NCBI RefSeq assembly: GCF_032062135.1
Contig: NC_092862.1
Span: forward strand, 44,711,066-44,775,065
Origin: Pyxicephalus adspersus
Lineage: Eukaryota > Chordata > Amphibia > Anura > Pyxicephalidae
DNA length: 64,000 bases
Direction of reading: 5' to 3'
In this document: in pieces, positions 21,893-32,509 of the stretch
Layout: every line of letters begins with the position of its first letter
How positions within the stretch are numbered: position 1 is the first letter of the stretch
Made by a program: the position numbers and the translations under genes
Notes under the pieces: generated by a model
The model's database searches: none
What the model was told of the DNA's origin: nothing
Seen by the model: only the letters and a program-made list of their open reading frames with translations

Positions 21893-22059
21893 GCACACCG
21901 CATTTAAACTATATATTCTGAGTTTAGTACCATCAAGAAAATCTTACATAAGGCTTTACTTCTTTATGTATATATAAGTATAGTATATATAAATAAAGCT
22001 TTATGTAAGACTTTTTTGATGGTACTGAACCCAGAATATATCGTTGAAATGCAGTGTGC
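21893..22059. mobile_element. Foldback MITE with about 75-bp arms
   Basis: Left arm words gcacaccgcatttaaac, tatattctgagtttagtacc and atcttacataaggcttta recur in reverse complement on the right arm (taaagctttatgtaagac, ggtactgaacccagaatata, gcagtgtgc), around an AT-rich loop at about 21962-21998. There is no coding capacity. It is probably a small terminal-inverted-repeat element; the class is unknown. Confidence 0.8.
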
Positions 22060-23442
22060 TTACAAGGGGTTAATAGAATGTAACCCTAACTGAAGAATGA
22101 CATAACCACTAAGATTACACACTGGGCTTTACAACTGAATTACTAATAAAATGTTCATACATGGATGGGAAGGTTTCAGAAGCTTATCAGTTTTAAACAT
22201 ATTAAAGATAAAGATGTGACTCAGAACAGATACTTTCCAGCTCACTGCAGCATTCTCCATAGACAGCCTTGTACTCCAATGCTCCCAGGGATCATGACCA
22301 GTAATATATATTATCAGGCCCATATAACTTAAAGTGGAATTAAACTAAAAAAAAATAAAATAAAATAAAACAGATTAAATAACAGTGTGTTGTCCAGTAG
22401 CTGATTTCTGCTAAAGTTTTCTTACCTCTTCTTTGCTTCCATATCACCATCTCTGGGCATCTTCTTCTCTTTTACCCATGGCTTACAGTGCCAGCTCATC
22501 ACCATGCACAGCAGGGAGCATCTCCACCGCTAACAGCGACATCAGACAATGGAAATGCCCCCATTTGATTTGTTACCAGCCCATAAGCCCTGTTGTTAAT
22601 GAACACAGCGGGTAACTTTGCTATGTTCTGGGGGTGGGATAGCTGCCTGGGACTAACAAGCCTGGAGCTGTACACTGTGTAACCAAAAGTTATCCCATAC
22701 ATCACTCTAGGTTCTTTCATTTCCATGACACCAGCACTAAAGAGAACAGGGTGGTGCCAAATCATTCAAGTTTTTAATGCAAATAAAATATCATTTATTT
22801 GGCCAGAAATTATATGGTTACTTGCCAAAATATTTTTAGATATAGATCTGCTTTCACAACAGGGGCCAAACCCCTTATTTTGGAGTCTAGAACATGGACC
22901 TCTTGATTGCTAGTATTATTTTGGAGAGCTGTGTGGTGTGAGGTTTTTCTGGCACCTATCTGACATTTGGTATGCAGAAACATTTCAACATCTCACTGCT
23001 CTGTTGTAGTTTGCAGGCTGTTACTTTGCATGTAGAAGTATTCTATAAGTATGCATGCACAGAAAACGTCTATTTTAGTGTAGATCTGTAAATACATTTT
23101 GTTGCAAGATTATAAAGGTAAAAATATATATATAATATAGTAAAACAATTGCAGCACCCTTGGGCCCTTATCACTTAAATTAAAATGATAATGATTTCAA
23201 CTGGAAAAAAAAAATCCTCCCTATTTGCATTGCCTATTCTGATATGGTCCTATAACAGACTACCTGCGTCTCCAGGAAGGGTTGCCTTATTGCTGACTTG
23301 GTTCTGTTCCCATGTATTGTGTTACATGCATAGTTCTGGTATAGTGGGAGAAATATATGTGAATATTGTGAATAATATAATTGATCCTATAAATAACATA
23401 TTTGATCCTAAATCATCTTGTTTACAGTTTGCATATAAGAAA
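22060..23442. other. No gene; includes a probable repeat at about 22331-22760
   Basis: The block from 22331 starts cttaaagtggaattaaac, like the heads at 1415, 26140 and 32595, and then has (AAAAT)n and a GC-richer body. The 88-codon minus frame inside it has no domain. A (TA)-rich patch lies near 23126-23140. Confidence 0.35.
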
Positions 23443-23706
23443 AGCATGGTAGCTCAGAGGTTAGAGCCCTGGCCTTTGCAGTGCTAGGTCCCAGGTTCGC
23501 ATCTCAGGCAGCACACTATCTGCATGGAGTTTTGCAGGTTACCCCCTCCCCTTCCCCGTGTTTGGGTTGGTTTCTCCCACATTGCAAAAACATGCAGTTA
23601 GGTTAATTATTTTCCCCCAAATACAGGCTGTATTAAGGACATATTATGATGGTAGGGACATTAGACTGAGGGACAGCTGTTGACATGAATATAGACTTTG
23701 TAAAGT
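23443..23706 (+). mobile_element. tRNA-type SINE, tail truncated
   Basis: A box gtagctcagaggttagagc and B box caggttcgcatctc are both well preserved. The body is recognisable (tgcatggagttttgcaggtt, acatgcagttaggttaatt). It breaks off at gactttgtaaag before the usual gcgctgcgtaatatg tail. Confidence 0.8.
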
Positions 23707-23769
23707 TTTGAACTTTAGCATTGATGGCCTTATTTTGTTATTTTTTGTCATATTTATATAATACATATG

Positions 23770-23774
23770 TTATA

Positions 23775-23820
<46 letters not shown>

Positions 23821-23822
23821 TT
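23770..23822. repeat. (TA)n microsatellite
   Basis: A TA run interrupted by one tacata step. Confidence 0.9.
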
Positions 23823-23877
23823 CACTATCTGGTATTATGCACATTGAAGTAGGGCAAAATGTTCCCTGTAATAATCT

Positions 23878-23965
23878 TTAGATTGTGTGCCCCTGTGAGG
23901 GACAGTTAATGAGATAACTATGAACTTTGTAAAGTGCTGTGTAACATATTGGCACTATATGTTTT
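23878..23965 (+). repeat. SINE 3' tail fragment
   Basis: tagattgtgtgcccctgtga, gagggacagttaatgagat and actttgtaaagtgctgtgta identify the SINE tail. It may be the displaced 3' end of the copy at 23443, separated by the AT-rich insert. Confidence 0.65.
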
Positions 23966-24769
23966 GAACATTACTTACCTATCTTAAATCAGTGAAGTGT
24001 ATACAAACCAAACCACAGCGATCTTTATATTTTATTATGGTAATGTCATCATTTTCAATATTTTTAATTCCTAGGATTTTATATAAATAGTAGCAATGAA
24101 ATCCCTTGTGTAGACATTTTTTGGCATCCAATAGACAATACAGTTGACTATGGTTACTCGGCCATTACTGGAGGCCATGCAGGAAATGGCCTCAAATGCT
24201 GCAGGAAATAGGAAGAATTAAGATTCAAAAAAGCACTAAACAAAGTTGAGAGGTCCTTTGTGTAAAAAAAAAAAATTCAGTTGTGTATGATACACAGTGC
24301 TTTAGCAAACTAAATCAGTTAGACCTCACTAGGTTCTTTCTAACTGCTGTCACATATACAGGCTAGACATGTGCCTATAGACCGCCCTACTGAAGATGCG
24401 TCAGCTAATCCTTGTTGGTTCAATGGCTTTGAGGTTTTTACAGTCATTCTTCAGACCAGTTAGGTTTGGCAGGAGGGCAGCTGCTGAAAAGCAGAAATAT
24501 TCTTTAGAAAGCATTGGTGGATTAATGTGAAAGAATTTACAGAGAGCCCACTGAGGACCTCAGATGCTCCAATGACAGCAACTTGGCTCTGAGCAGCTCC
24601 ATGACATGAATGCACTGTTTATGTTTACATTTTTTATATAATTCATTTATTTTCATATGTATTTAATGTCATGCTGGAACTTTTTATTTTAGTAACCATG
24701 CTTTTTTCTGCTTTATCGTGAGTGTCAGGCTGTTATCAAATCAGTAGGCCTGAAGCAGAATAGGCGGAG
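23966..24769. other. No gene recognised
   Basis: AT-rich with short A runs and no exon or repeat boundaries. Confidence 0.4.
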
Positions 24770-25049
24770 GGCCTCATGACAGGGGGGAAGGGAAGGCATA
24801 GAGGCAGGTGTCAGTTAAAAAAAAAAAAAAATAGGAGAAAAGTGCGGGAAAATTAAGGGATAGGATTGGTTGAAGAAATGAGATAAAAAGGGGGGCGAGG
24901 GAGGGGGAGACAGCAGTTTGGAGAAGAGCAATAAGCCTCCCACTCGCCCGCCCCTTTATTAGTTACAGGAGGGAGGTTTTGTCATAGCAGTTGGCAGAGG
25001 CAGGGTGTTGTTATAAGTCTAAAAAAGTTCAGATTGTTAAAAGGGGGAA
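24770..25049 (+). mobile_element. LTR retrotransposon internal remnant with polypurine tract
   Basis: A purine-rich segment directly upstream of the LTR ends in the polypurine tract aaaagggggaa (25039-25049), the normal second-strand primer site just before a 3' LTR. Earlier parts (gagggcctcatgacaggggg) resemble a block at 59640-59795. No gag or pol motif is present here, so the coding body is missing. Confidence 0.5.
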
Positions 25050-25439
25050 TGTTACAGGGGGGTTGGGACCCGTAGAGGTACGGGTACTTCGGTTGGGGGT
25101 TGCCCTGCAGAACACTCGGTTGTTGTGGGGGCAAAAATTGTGTAGTTTGGAACCCGCTAATTGTCCCCGAGACGGTGTACGGACGGCTGGGGGCCGGAAA
25201 GTGGAGCGGAGTTTCTTCATGAAAGAGGTTGGAGTTTGGGGTGTTTATTGGACTAAAAAGGGGGGGTGTGTTTGCCCACTGTTTTAACAAATAAAAGAAT
25301 TGTATTGTTGTATTGAACATTTAAAGGGGGCCTCTGATTGCCACAAATGTGTTATTTTAAATAAAGGGGCTGCTATGGCCAATTTTACCAACAACTGGAG
25401 TCATGTTTTATTTAAGCACAAAAGGGGGGGGTGGTAACA
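25050..25439 (+). mobile_element. 3' LTR of an LTR retrotransposon
   Basis: 390 bp bounded by TGTTAC and GTAACA, the short TG...CA inverted ends of an LTR, preceded immediately by a polypurine tract. AATAAA-type signals occur at about 25290 and 25360, as expected for an LTR R region. The 98- and 112-codon frames over it lie on opposite strands and are not genes. No matching 5' LTR is in the window and no flanking duplication can be tested. Superfamily (for example Gypsy) is not determinable. Confidence 0.55.
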
Positions 25440-27667
25440 TTTGGTCAAGAACAGCAGCTATGACTGTATCTGAATTACCCTGGTCATGTAGGAGGTTAAC
25501 CAAACTAGCTAGTAAATTGGTGTGTCCTTTTGTTCTGGTTGACTTCTTATGCCGTATTTAATATTGATATTACTTTGACTGATATGGCACTTCAAGGGTT
25601 CATTCATGCACATGCATATTACCATGTGTGTGTCACTGTAGCACAGGCTAACGCACATATCATGCCTTAGTGCAGTGCTGTTTAATCCCAATGGAATCCC
25701 AACGCACCTTTGACATTTAGTGCACATTCAGTCAGAATGGTGTTAGCATGTTTTTTTCCTTGCACTTTGGTGTGAAAGGAATCCTTTTAAGTGAATTGCC
25801 AGTAAAGCAATCCACAGTACCAAAGTAATTTGTACATAAACTGCCCCATAAATTTAATGCAAAATAACACTTTTTTAAAAGTTAATAGTACATTTTTATA
25901 TAGAAGTGTATATATCCACACAAAAGAATAAGATCTGAGGAGGAAGGAGAGACAGAGTGAATGGGATCTGAAAGAGTCAGGGATATATAAGAGATTCCAA
26001 ACTTTTTATCCAAAGACCCAGGTAAGAAAATGATTACTATATTTTTATTAGCTGGTACCACTGTCTTTTCACCTCATTTTGTCTTTGTAAATCCCTATGC
26101 ACTCTAACCCCCATCTGTGCTGTCAGTCGTATTAGTTTAAAGTAAAACTAAAGTCCCACTTTGAAAATTGGCAATTCTTTATTGTAGAAAGAGACAGACA
26201 ATGTTAATATTATTATTATTATTTTAAACCTCATCTCTGTCCGCTTTTTTCTAAAGTGGAGCCCAGCCTATTCACACTGGTAGTGAGCTTGCGGTGCATT
26301 TACTGCTTTTTTGCACCAAGACATGCTGCCGTATGGGAGCTACATGTAGAGTCTCCATGCAGAAGCCCCATAGGCAATGTATAGGGGCTGCACTGAGCAG
26401 CTCAGGCTACACTGATTTCTTTAAGGTGACCAGCCACAGGGAGCTGCACAAAAGCAAGCAACCAAATGGCAGATGTAAACCTGCCCTGTTTCCCAAAACA
26501 GTTCAATTCAAGAAATGCCTCTGGTGATATCTGTCACAGTCATGAGTGTGCTTATGTCAGATTCTAAATGAACTTTTCTATTCTTACGTGGAGCTGATAA
26601 CATAAGCAATGCCACGGCAGCTGCTGGTCTAAACAAGGGCTAAGATGGCTTCATTTTTGGCTGTAAAAGACAGATTCAGATGGCATTGATTTCTGCTTAT
26701 TGCATCTCTTTCTCCAAACCCAGGTTTGGTCAGCAGATTGCCAGTGGCAAATTAAAGCACTGGCAAATCAGTGAGCTGAGTTCTCTGTTTGACAGGTTCA
26801 TCCTAACCATCTCTTTGGAGAGTCACTGAGGTACAGAAAGCCAGCAAACAGTGAAATCAGGAGTTAAGATCCTAAAGTTTGTTTATTTTACTATGTAGTA
26901 AAATCCTAATAGGAGATTAGGAAAGCCATTATTTTTTCCTAATCTTCTATTGGGATTTGTACTAAATTGGCTTGGCAACCTAGGCATAAGACTAATTTAT
27001 TGTGTCCTAGGGGGAATATCCTGAATTGAATGCTAGTAAAATCCTAGTAACTGGTACCTTCTAAATACAAGTGGTTTACCTAAAAGAGATGATCATAATT
27101 TACATTCTTTGTAATCCCTGCAGGGCACAGCTTTATATAGAGGGTCGATGGAAATCCACTTCCTGAGGGAGGAAGCGCTGTGTGCCACCATCTTTATTCT
27201 TCTTTTTTCTGCTTCTGCCTACGTCACCCGATCTGCACTGCGCAGACATGAACTGTGAATTCATATTATTACATAAAAACTTTACCCAGTTATCCTCTAG
27301 AACAGTCTACAAATAGAAAGCCTGTGCTTTCCAATAAGAAAAACTAATAAGAAAGCCCAATATGCTGTCCAAACGTAGTGTAATGAACATAAACTGCACT
27401 ACATGTTAATTTGTAAAAAAATATTTTTTGCAAAAAACTAGTTTTCAGCTTACTAAACTTTGGGCTGGATCAAAATGTTTTTGGGGAAAAAAATAATTGT
27501 TATATATTAGTGGATACCCTTTTACAAGTTTGTCACAGTTGTGACAGTTTGAGATTGTCTCTGTTGCCAGCGCTAAGAGCATCTAGAAATAACATATGTT
27601 CCTACTTGTTCTTCAAGTTTGTTGGTAATTAACACAAGAGACCTTTAAAATAAATTGACAATTGTTC
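25440..27667. other. No gene; includes dispersed-repeat-like blocks
   Basis: About 25560-25740 and 26230-26520 have the words of anuran dispersed repeats (ctatgcagaagccccatag type, ggtagtgagcttgcggtgca). The 77-codon frame at 26294-26527 lies within one of them. About 26580-26790 is non-repetitive and balanced in composition. A repeat-like GC block with cctacgtcacccgatct at about 27220 matches words inside the hAT at 32040-32056. Confidence 0.35.
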
Positions 27668-27691
27668 TAAAAAACATGCAATCAGGTTAAT
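27668..27691 (+). mobile_element. SINE fragment, interrupted
   Basis: aaaaacatgcaatcaggtta matches the middle of the SINE. Its continuation appears at about 27805 after a minus-strand SINE tail. Confidence 0.55.
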
Positions 27692-27800
27692 TATTATTAA
27701 TATTACACAGTATTTGTATAGTGCCGACATATGCGGCGCTTTACAATGTCCATAGTCATGTCACTAGATGTCCCTCAAAGGGGCTCACAATCTTTAATAC
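27692..27800 (-). mobile_element. SINE tail nested in another SINE
   Basis: acacagtatttgtatagtgc, gtccatagtcatgtcactag and tgtccctcaaaggggctcac are the minus-strand SINE 3' part, inserted in a plus-strand copy. Confidence 0.7.
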
Positions 27801-27804
27801 AGCT

Positions 27805-27960
27805 TTCTATGAAAAATTGTCTGTAGAATACTATAGTGACATATGGCTATAACATTAGATTGTAAGTCCTTTGAGGGACAATTAGTGATATGACTATGGA
27901 CTTTGTAAAACATTGTGTATTATCGGCACTATATAAATACTGGTTAATAATTCTATTAAT
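27805..27960 (+). mobile_element. SINE 3' part, continuing 27668-27691
   Basis: The interrupted copy resumes near gtctgtagaatactatagtg, then ttagattgtaagtcctttga, and ends with gcactatataaatactggtt and a short AT repeat. Confidence 0.65.
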
Positions 27961-29689
27961 AGTAAAAACATGGCTTGTATGGCAATATATGTTTGAATAC
28001 ATAGACTACACAGTACTGGTGGGGGCGTTCTGGAACTGCTGTACAGTGTTGTACTGTGCTGTACTTTGCAGCACAGTCCCAGCTCACAAACACATTTGTT
28101 TTTGTTTTAAAGTTTCCCATACACACTTGTGCCAAGTATGGGTGACTGTTCATTGCGGCTGAGCATGGTTTATTTGGAGCAAGGGATGAGATAATGTAAT
28201 AATACAAACTCTCCTGCTTAGTTATTGAGGTGGCTGGTGTGTATATAGGTTTTTTTTCTAATAAATGTTCTATTTTGTGAGTTTTATAGCTTTTGGCCAA
28301 TACATCCAATCATGCAGAAGTAATGTATTTAACTCCTAATGGATCCTACAATAGTGGGCCAGGTTATTGCGCAAAATGTAGCTATAGATGCATTGGTTAA
28401 GCACTATATACTGCATTTTAGCTAAATTAATTTACTACATAATCATTTGTATTTTCAGAAAAAATGACTTGAGAAATGAGTATAATAAAAGTGCCATGCT
28501 TGACTAGCTTGTTAAACATGCTGCAGAAGTAAAGGCTGCTTCACACTCCTATGCTTTGCATATGGACATGAAATTCTTTTCCTCTGTATAAATGGATGCA
28601 TAACTTTAGTTTATAATGGATCTCCTAAATTGTTAGTATTCAGAAACCTAAATGAATTATAATAAAACAGTAATATTTGCCAGGTAATACTAATACTAAT
28701 CAAGGGCAAGACATAAAACCATATTAGTACTTCTATTACAAAACATTGTTGTGGTCCTGCAACCATTAGCAACTGCAGCACTCGTCCGCACTAAGCCTTA
28801 GTTATATGAATTTTTATGGAAGTACTAGTACTTATATGAACACTAATCAGCAATGGCAACCCCATATATCTCTCTCTCCAGGTTTTTTAATCTGTAGTGT
28901 CTGGGCATAATTCTTCCTCAACTGGAAATACATTGAAATCAGCAAACTCACAAATCTGTTTAGATTTAACTGATAAGAATTTGGGAAAACTTGTAAAGTT
29001 TACCATGTTGGTCACTATTTTTAGATTTTGATAAGATATCCAGAGCTACCATATAGATAAGGACATAACATTCAGTATACGGGATGATATCATCTCTACA
29101 GTTCATTTTTTTACTTACTTTGTATGTCAGTGACCTCCGCATGTCTACTGATCTCTACCCTAGATAATACTGGGGATTTTCACTTTTACAGCATTGTATA
29201 TGGCAGTGAATTGTGCAGCGTTTTCAAAAGTATTATCACTTAATAAAATATTACTCAAGTTACAATTATGTTTTTATTTGTATTTTCTTTTGTTCCAATT
29301 AAATATGCTCAATAAATCAAAAAGATGATATAGAGCAAACTGCATGGGAGAATGTACACAGTAGGTATATATTATGGTATAGCTCACATGGCACTTTGAT
29401 AAGTCTTGTGTACTGATAAGAAAGATAAGTTTTTTGCTACTAAGAAATCTGCCAATTATACTATATTAGTCCTGTACCTTTACTCTCATTGTTCTATACA
29501 TGTCTCCATCTACTTATCTAAGATCACTTGGCACATTTCTCTTTATTTTATCTAGGAGGATGAGGAGAATGTTAACCTGAGGGAAGTAGAAGCATGGGGG
29601 TCTTTAGGATAGAGAGCAAGAATAAGCAGTTGGGACTGTTTGTGTTAAGGTGTAATTGTTCTCATTATTACGTGAACAACTACATCTTG
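27961..29689. other. No gene recognised
   Basis: A patch at 28037-28080 repeats ctgtac/gctgtac words. The 90- and 117-codon frames around 27900-28300 oppose each other and partly lie in SINE sequence. Otherwise AT-rich DNA. Confidence 0.4.
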
Positions 29690-29892
29690 TACTCTGGTTT
29701 CCTTTCACATTCCAAAAACATGCAGTAAGGTTAATTGGCTCCCCCCCCCCCAAAAGGTACATTAGACTGTGCCCCCCTTTGAGGGACAGCTAGTGATATG
29801 ACTATGGACTTTGTAAAGCAATGCATAATATGTTGGCGCTAAATAAATATGGTGTAATAATATTAATAATAATAATAATATTAATAATAATT
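29690..29892 (+). mobile_element. SINE, 5'-truncated
   Basis: Starts in the body (ctctggtttcctttcacatt, acatgcagtaaggttaattg), has a C10 run, then tttgagggacagctagtgat and gactttgtaaagcaatgcat, and ends in (AAT)n at 29855-29892. Confidence 0.8.
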
Positions 29893-30045
29893 TTGTCACT
29901 TACTACCACAGCAAACATCATACAGACTCCTACAAGGTGCATCAAAAGAGTGTTCGACATTATTGGAGACTGCATGAAGTGAATTGATTTTAATCAAACA
30001 TACTTTATCAGTGATAGGCAGATAAGGAGAAAGACTGTACACTTA

Positions 30046-30352
30046 GGCCCTGTACAGACATTACATAGACGTCAGATTACTGTCGCTTGAAACAATCTTT
30101 CGTGATCATTTCCAATGATGGGAGAACGAGGGAATGCTGTACACACTGCACCATTTTGTTCTATGTAGAGGGGAGGATGAGTGCTCTCCTCCATAAGAAA
30201 GGACAGCGGTCATCCCTGCTGGGACATTCTTTATTTGCCAGGACAAATTGATGAGACATTGGAGACTGCTGTACATTTGCTAGATTTTCACCCGAGATAA
30301 TCACATCCACTCCTCTTGCATGACAGTCATCTAGCATGTGTATATGGCTTTG
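30046..30352 (+). mobile_element. Decayed MITE of the 7612/8474 family
   Basis: The order of words follows the intact copy at 8474: ccctgtacagacattac, tttcgtgatcatttccaatg, gctgtacacactgcacc, ttctatgtagaggggagg, actgctgtacatttgctag, then gtgtatatggcttt. Many CpG sites have become TpG/CpA, so this is an old insertion. Confidence 0.65.
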
Positions 30353-31321
30353 GAAAAACATACACTATGCAACATTTTCAATGAATGAAATGATCAGAAA
30401 ACAATCAAAAGGGTGGATTTGATCAAATTTAATTTTTTACTTTGCCTGTTTGACCAACTTTTTCAGCAACTAATCAATGAATCAATTCCCAGATTGAAAG
30501 CTCATGCAGAGCAATAGGCCACCCATATCTAATTTTCTGAGGTTTCTTTTGTATGATGTACATCATATTAAAAAGTTATTCACATGTTTAATTTTCATTT
30601 AATGATCCATAATGCTTTTGGTCTGTTCATACAGTATTTGTATGATCTTGATATACATTTGAATTCACATACATGTTATTGGACAAGAGGGACTAATCAA
30701 TGTAGTTACCTGTCATGTGTCCGTTTTAAGAGCTCATTGCATTACCCATTGCATATGAATAAAACTTTGCAGCTTCAGGCCCCTTTTTTTCATTACTTCA
30801 GTTCTGCACTGAGAGAAAGATGACATTGTTACATTGGAATCATCTCATGTGTTTGAACCCTGAACAGGCCCACTGGCCAATTAGTTCTTACTTATGAAAA
30901 GGAACTAATTAGACAAACTAAAAAACCTGTCCCAATCATTATTGTCTCTTCTTGTGATCATTGTCAGTATTATTGTCCCACCGTGTGTTCAGCAGTTCTA
31001 ACAGCATCTACAATGATGAAGCCAGCCTTTCCCCTTTTTCAGCCAATGATTAGGTATATGTCACCATGTAGACAATTTGTATTTAGGATTATCTGATGAC
31101 AGGGGGATCAATTATAGAGACATTGGACTACCCTTTAAATCTTTTAAAAACCCTATGACCAGCTCCATAATATGAATATTTGCTTGTTGTCTGGTAGCAG
31201 TATTAAAACTTTGGTATAAAACCAACCTTAAAATATAAAGCATTCACAAAATTATAATTTGCTTACATGTCAAAGAAAATCTTAAACCTTAAACTAAACT
31301 CAAAATGTTAGAATTGCTTTA
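30353..31321. other. No gene recognised; possible very old MITE
   Basis: About 30930-31090 has worn words (caccgtgtgttcagcag, ccagcctttcccc) that could derive from the same MITE family. Otherwise AT-rich. Confidence 0.3.
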
Positions 31322-31329
31322 TTATAGGG
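31322..31329. repeat. 8-bp target duplication, left copy
   Basis: TTATAGGG, matched exactly at 32502-32509. It bounds the hAT element. Confidence 0.85.
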
Positions 31330-32501
31330 CAGTGGTCACCAACCAGTTATCTGCGGAACACTGGTGGTCCACGAGAAAATTTTGGTGGTCATCAGAAAAA
31401 GTTGGACAATATTTGCAATTATGTTTTAATAATAATAAGACAAAAATAATATTCTAATAAATTCCTATATTCTGAGTGACAATTTTCACCTTTATATTGC
31501 ACTAAATTTACGAACTGTACTAAAGACAGAAAAACAAGGGAGACATAGCGTGATGTCAATGTAGTCTTAAGTTGTATGAGGTCACTGTTTCCGAGCCGTA
31601 CGCTTCGGTATTGTTTTGACCATTGGAACAGTCACCCCGCTCTGCAAATACTGATTCTCATCTGATTGTTTTATTTTATTTGTTTATTTCTCAGATGCTC
31701 TTTTAGGTATGTATGACCTTAAAGCGTACCTAAACTCAAAAATTTCACTTTACAAAAAAGGGTAGATTTTATGTAGAGTAAAAATTCTGTTTGTTTTTTT
31801 GTTAAGTGCAGCACCCTTTTTTTAAAAAAAAAAAGGGTGCAGCACCCCCCCTAATTCTCGTTCGCCTAGGCACATAGCCTTCCGGGATACCTACGTCACC
31901 TATCCCGGCTCCTGGGTGCTCCTTCTGCACATGCCCGAGCATCTCAGGCATGCCCAAAAGGAGCCCTTTTGACAAAACAAAAAAAAATCATGAAAAAACA
32001 AAAACACATGCGCAGTGAGATTGGCAATTTTGTTTCCCACCTACGTCACCCGATCTCGCGACTGGGTTGGGTGACATAGGAAGGGGAACCTGGAAGAAGA
32101 GGAGAAGACGGCGGTGCCCGGAGGGCCGGCCCGAAGACGGATGCCAGGACGACGTGAGACCTGATAGAAGAGACCTCCGGATGAATCGGACTGCCCTGCA
32201 GGTTTGAAGTAAGGGTATTTTCTTTTTTTGCGGACTTTTGATAACTATCATTTCTTGTTTGGTCTTAGATTCAAATGAAAAAATCCCAAAATGAGTGAGA
32301 AAAAGCAAACAAATATTTAGCATTTCTTTGGTAATACCAAAGATAATGCAACTAATGTTATTAGTAACAATAGCAATACTTCACTTAACCGTGAGCTGAT
32401 CAATCAGAGCCTCAACAATCTCTGTCATAATAATGGTCCGGTAATGGATTTAAAATTATGAATTTAGTGGTCCGTGAGGTCCAAAGGGTTGGCGACTGCT
32501 G
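31330..32501 (+). mobile_element. hAT transposon, internally degraded
   Basis: 1172 bp with ends cagtggtcaccaacc and ggttggcgactgctg and a perfect 8-bp flanking duplication, both diagnostic of hAT. Subterminal words (gtggtccacgagaaa, gtggtccgtgaggtcc) are also mirrored. The interior includes a near-perfect hairpin at 31806-31845 and a GC-rich section with repeat words at 31860-32215. A short frame follows from ATG 32291 (MSEKKQTNI then stop, HFFGNTKDNA...). This may be the worn N-terminus of a transposase ORF, preceded by gtaagggtattt and ttggtcttag, which look like a 5'UTR intron. No catalytic hAT domain remains. Confidence 0.85.
31806..31845. repeat. Poly-T/poly-A hairpin
   Basis: gtgcagcacccttttttt is mirrored by aaaaaaaagggtgcagcac with one mismatch in the stem. 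It lies inside the hAT element. Confidence 0.7.
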
Positions 32502-32509
32502 TTATAGGG
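32502..32509. repeat. 8-bp target duplication, right copy
   Basis: TTATAGGG, identical to 31322-31329. Confidence 0.85.

Noticed and set aside
24982..25320. Opposed frames of 98 and 112 codons
   Set aside because: They lie wholly inside the LTR, on opposite strands, without a gag, pol or env motif.
26294..26527. 77-codon plus-strand frame
   Set aside because: It lies inside a block resembling other dispersed repeats in the window (15690, 46335, 59400).
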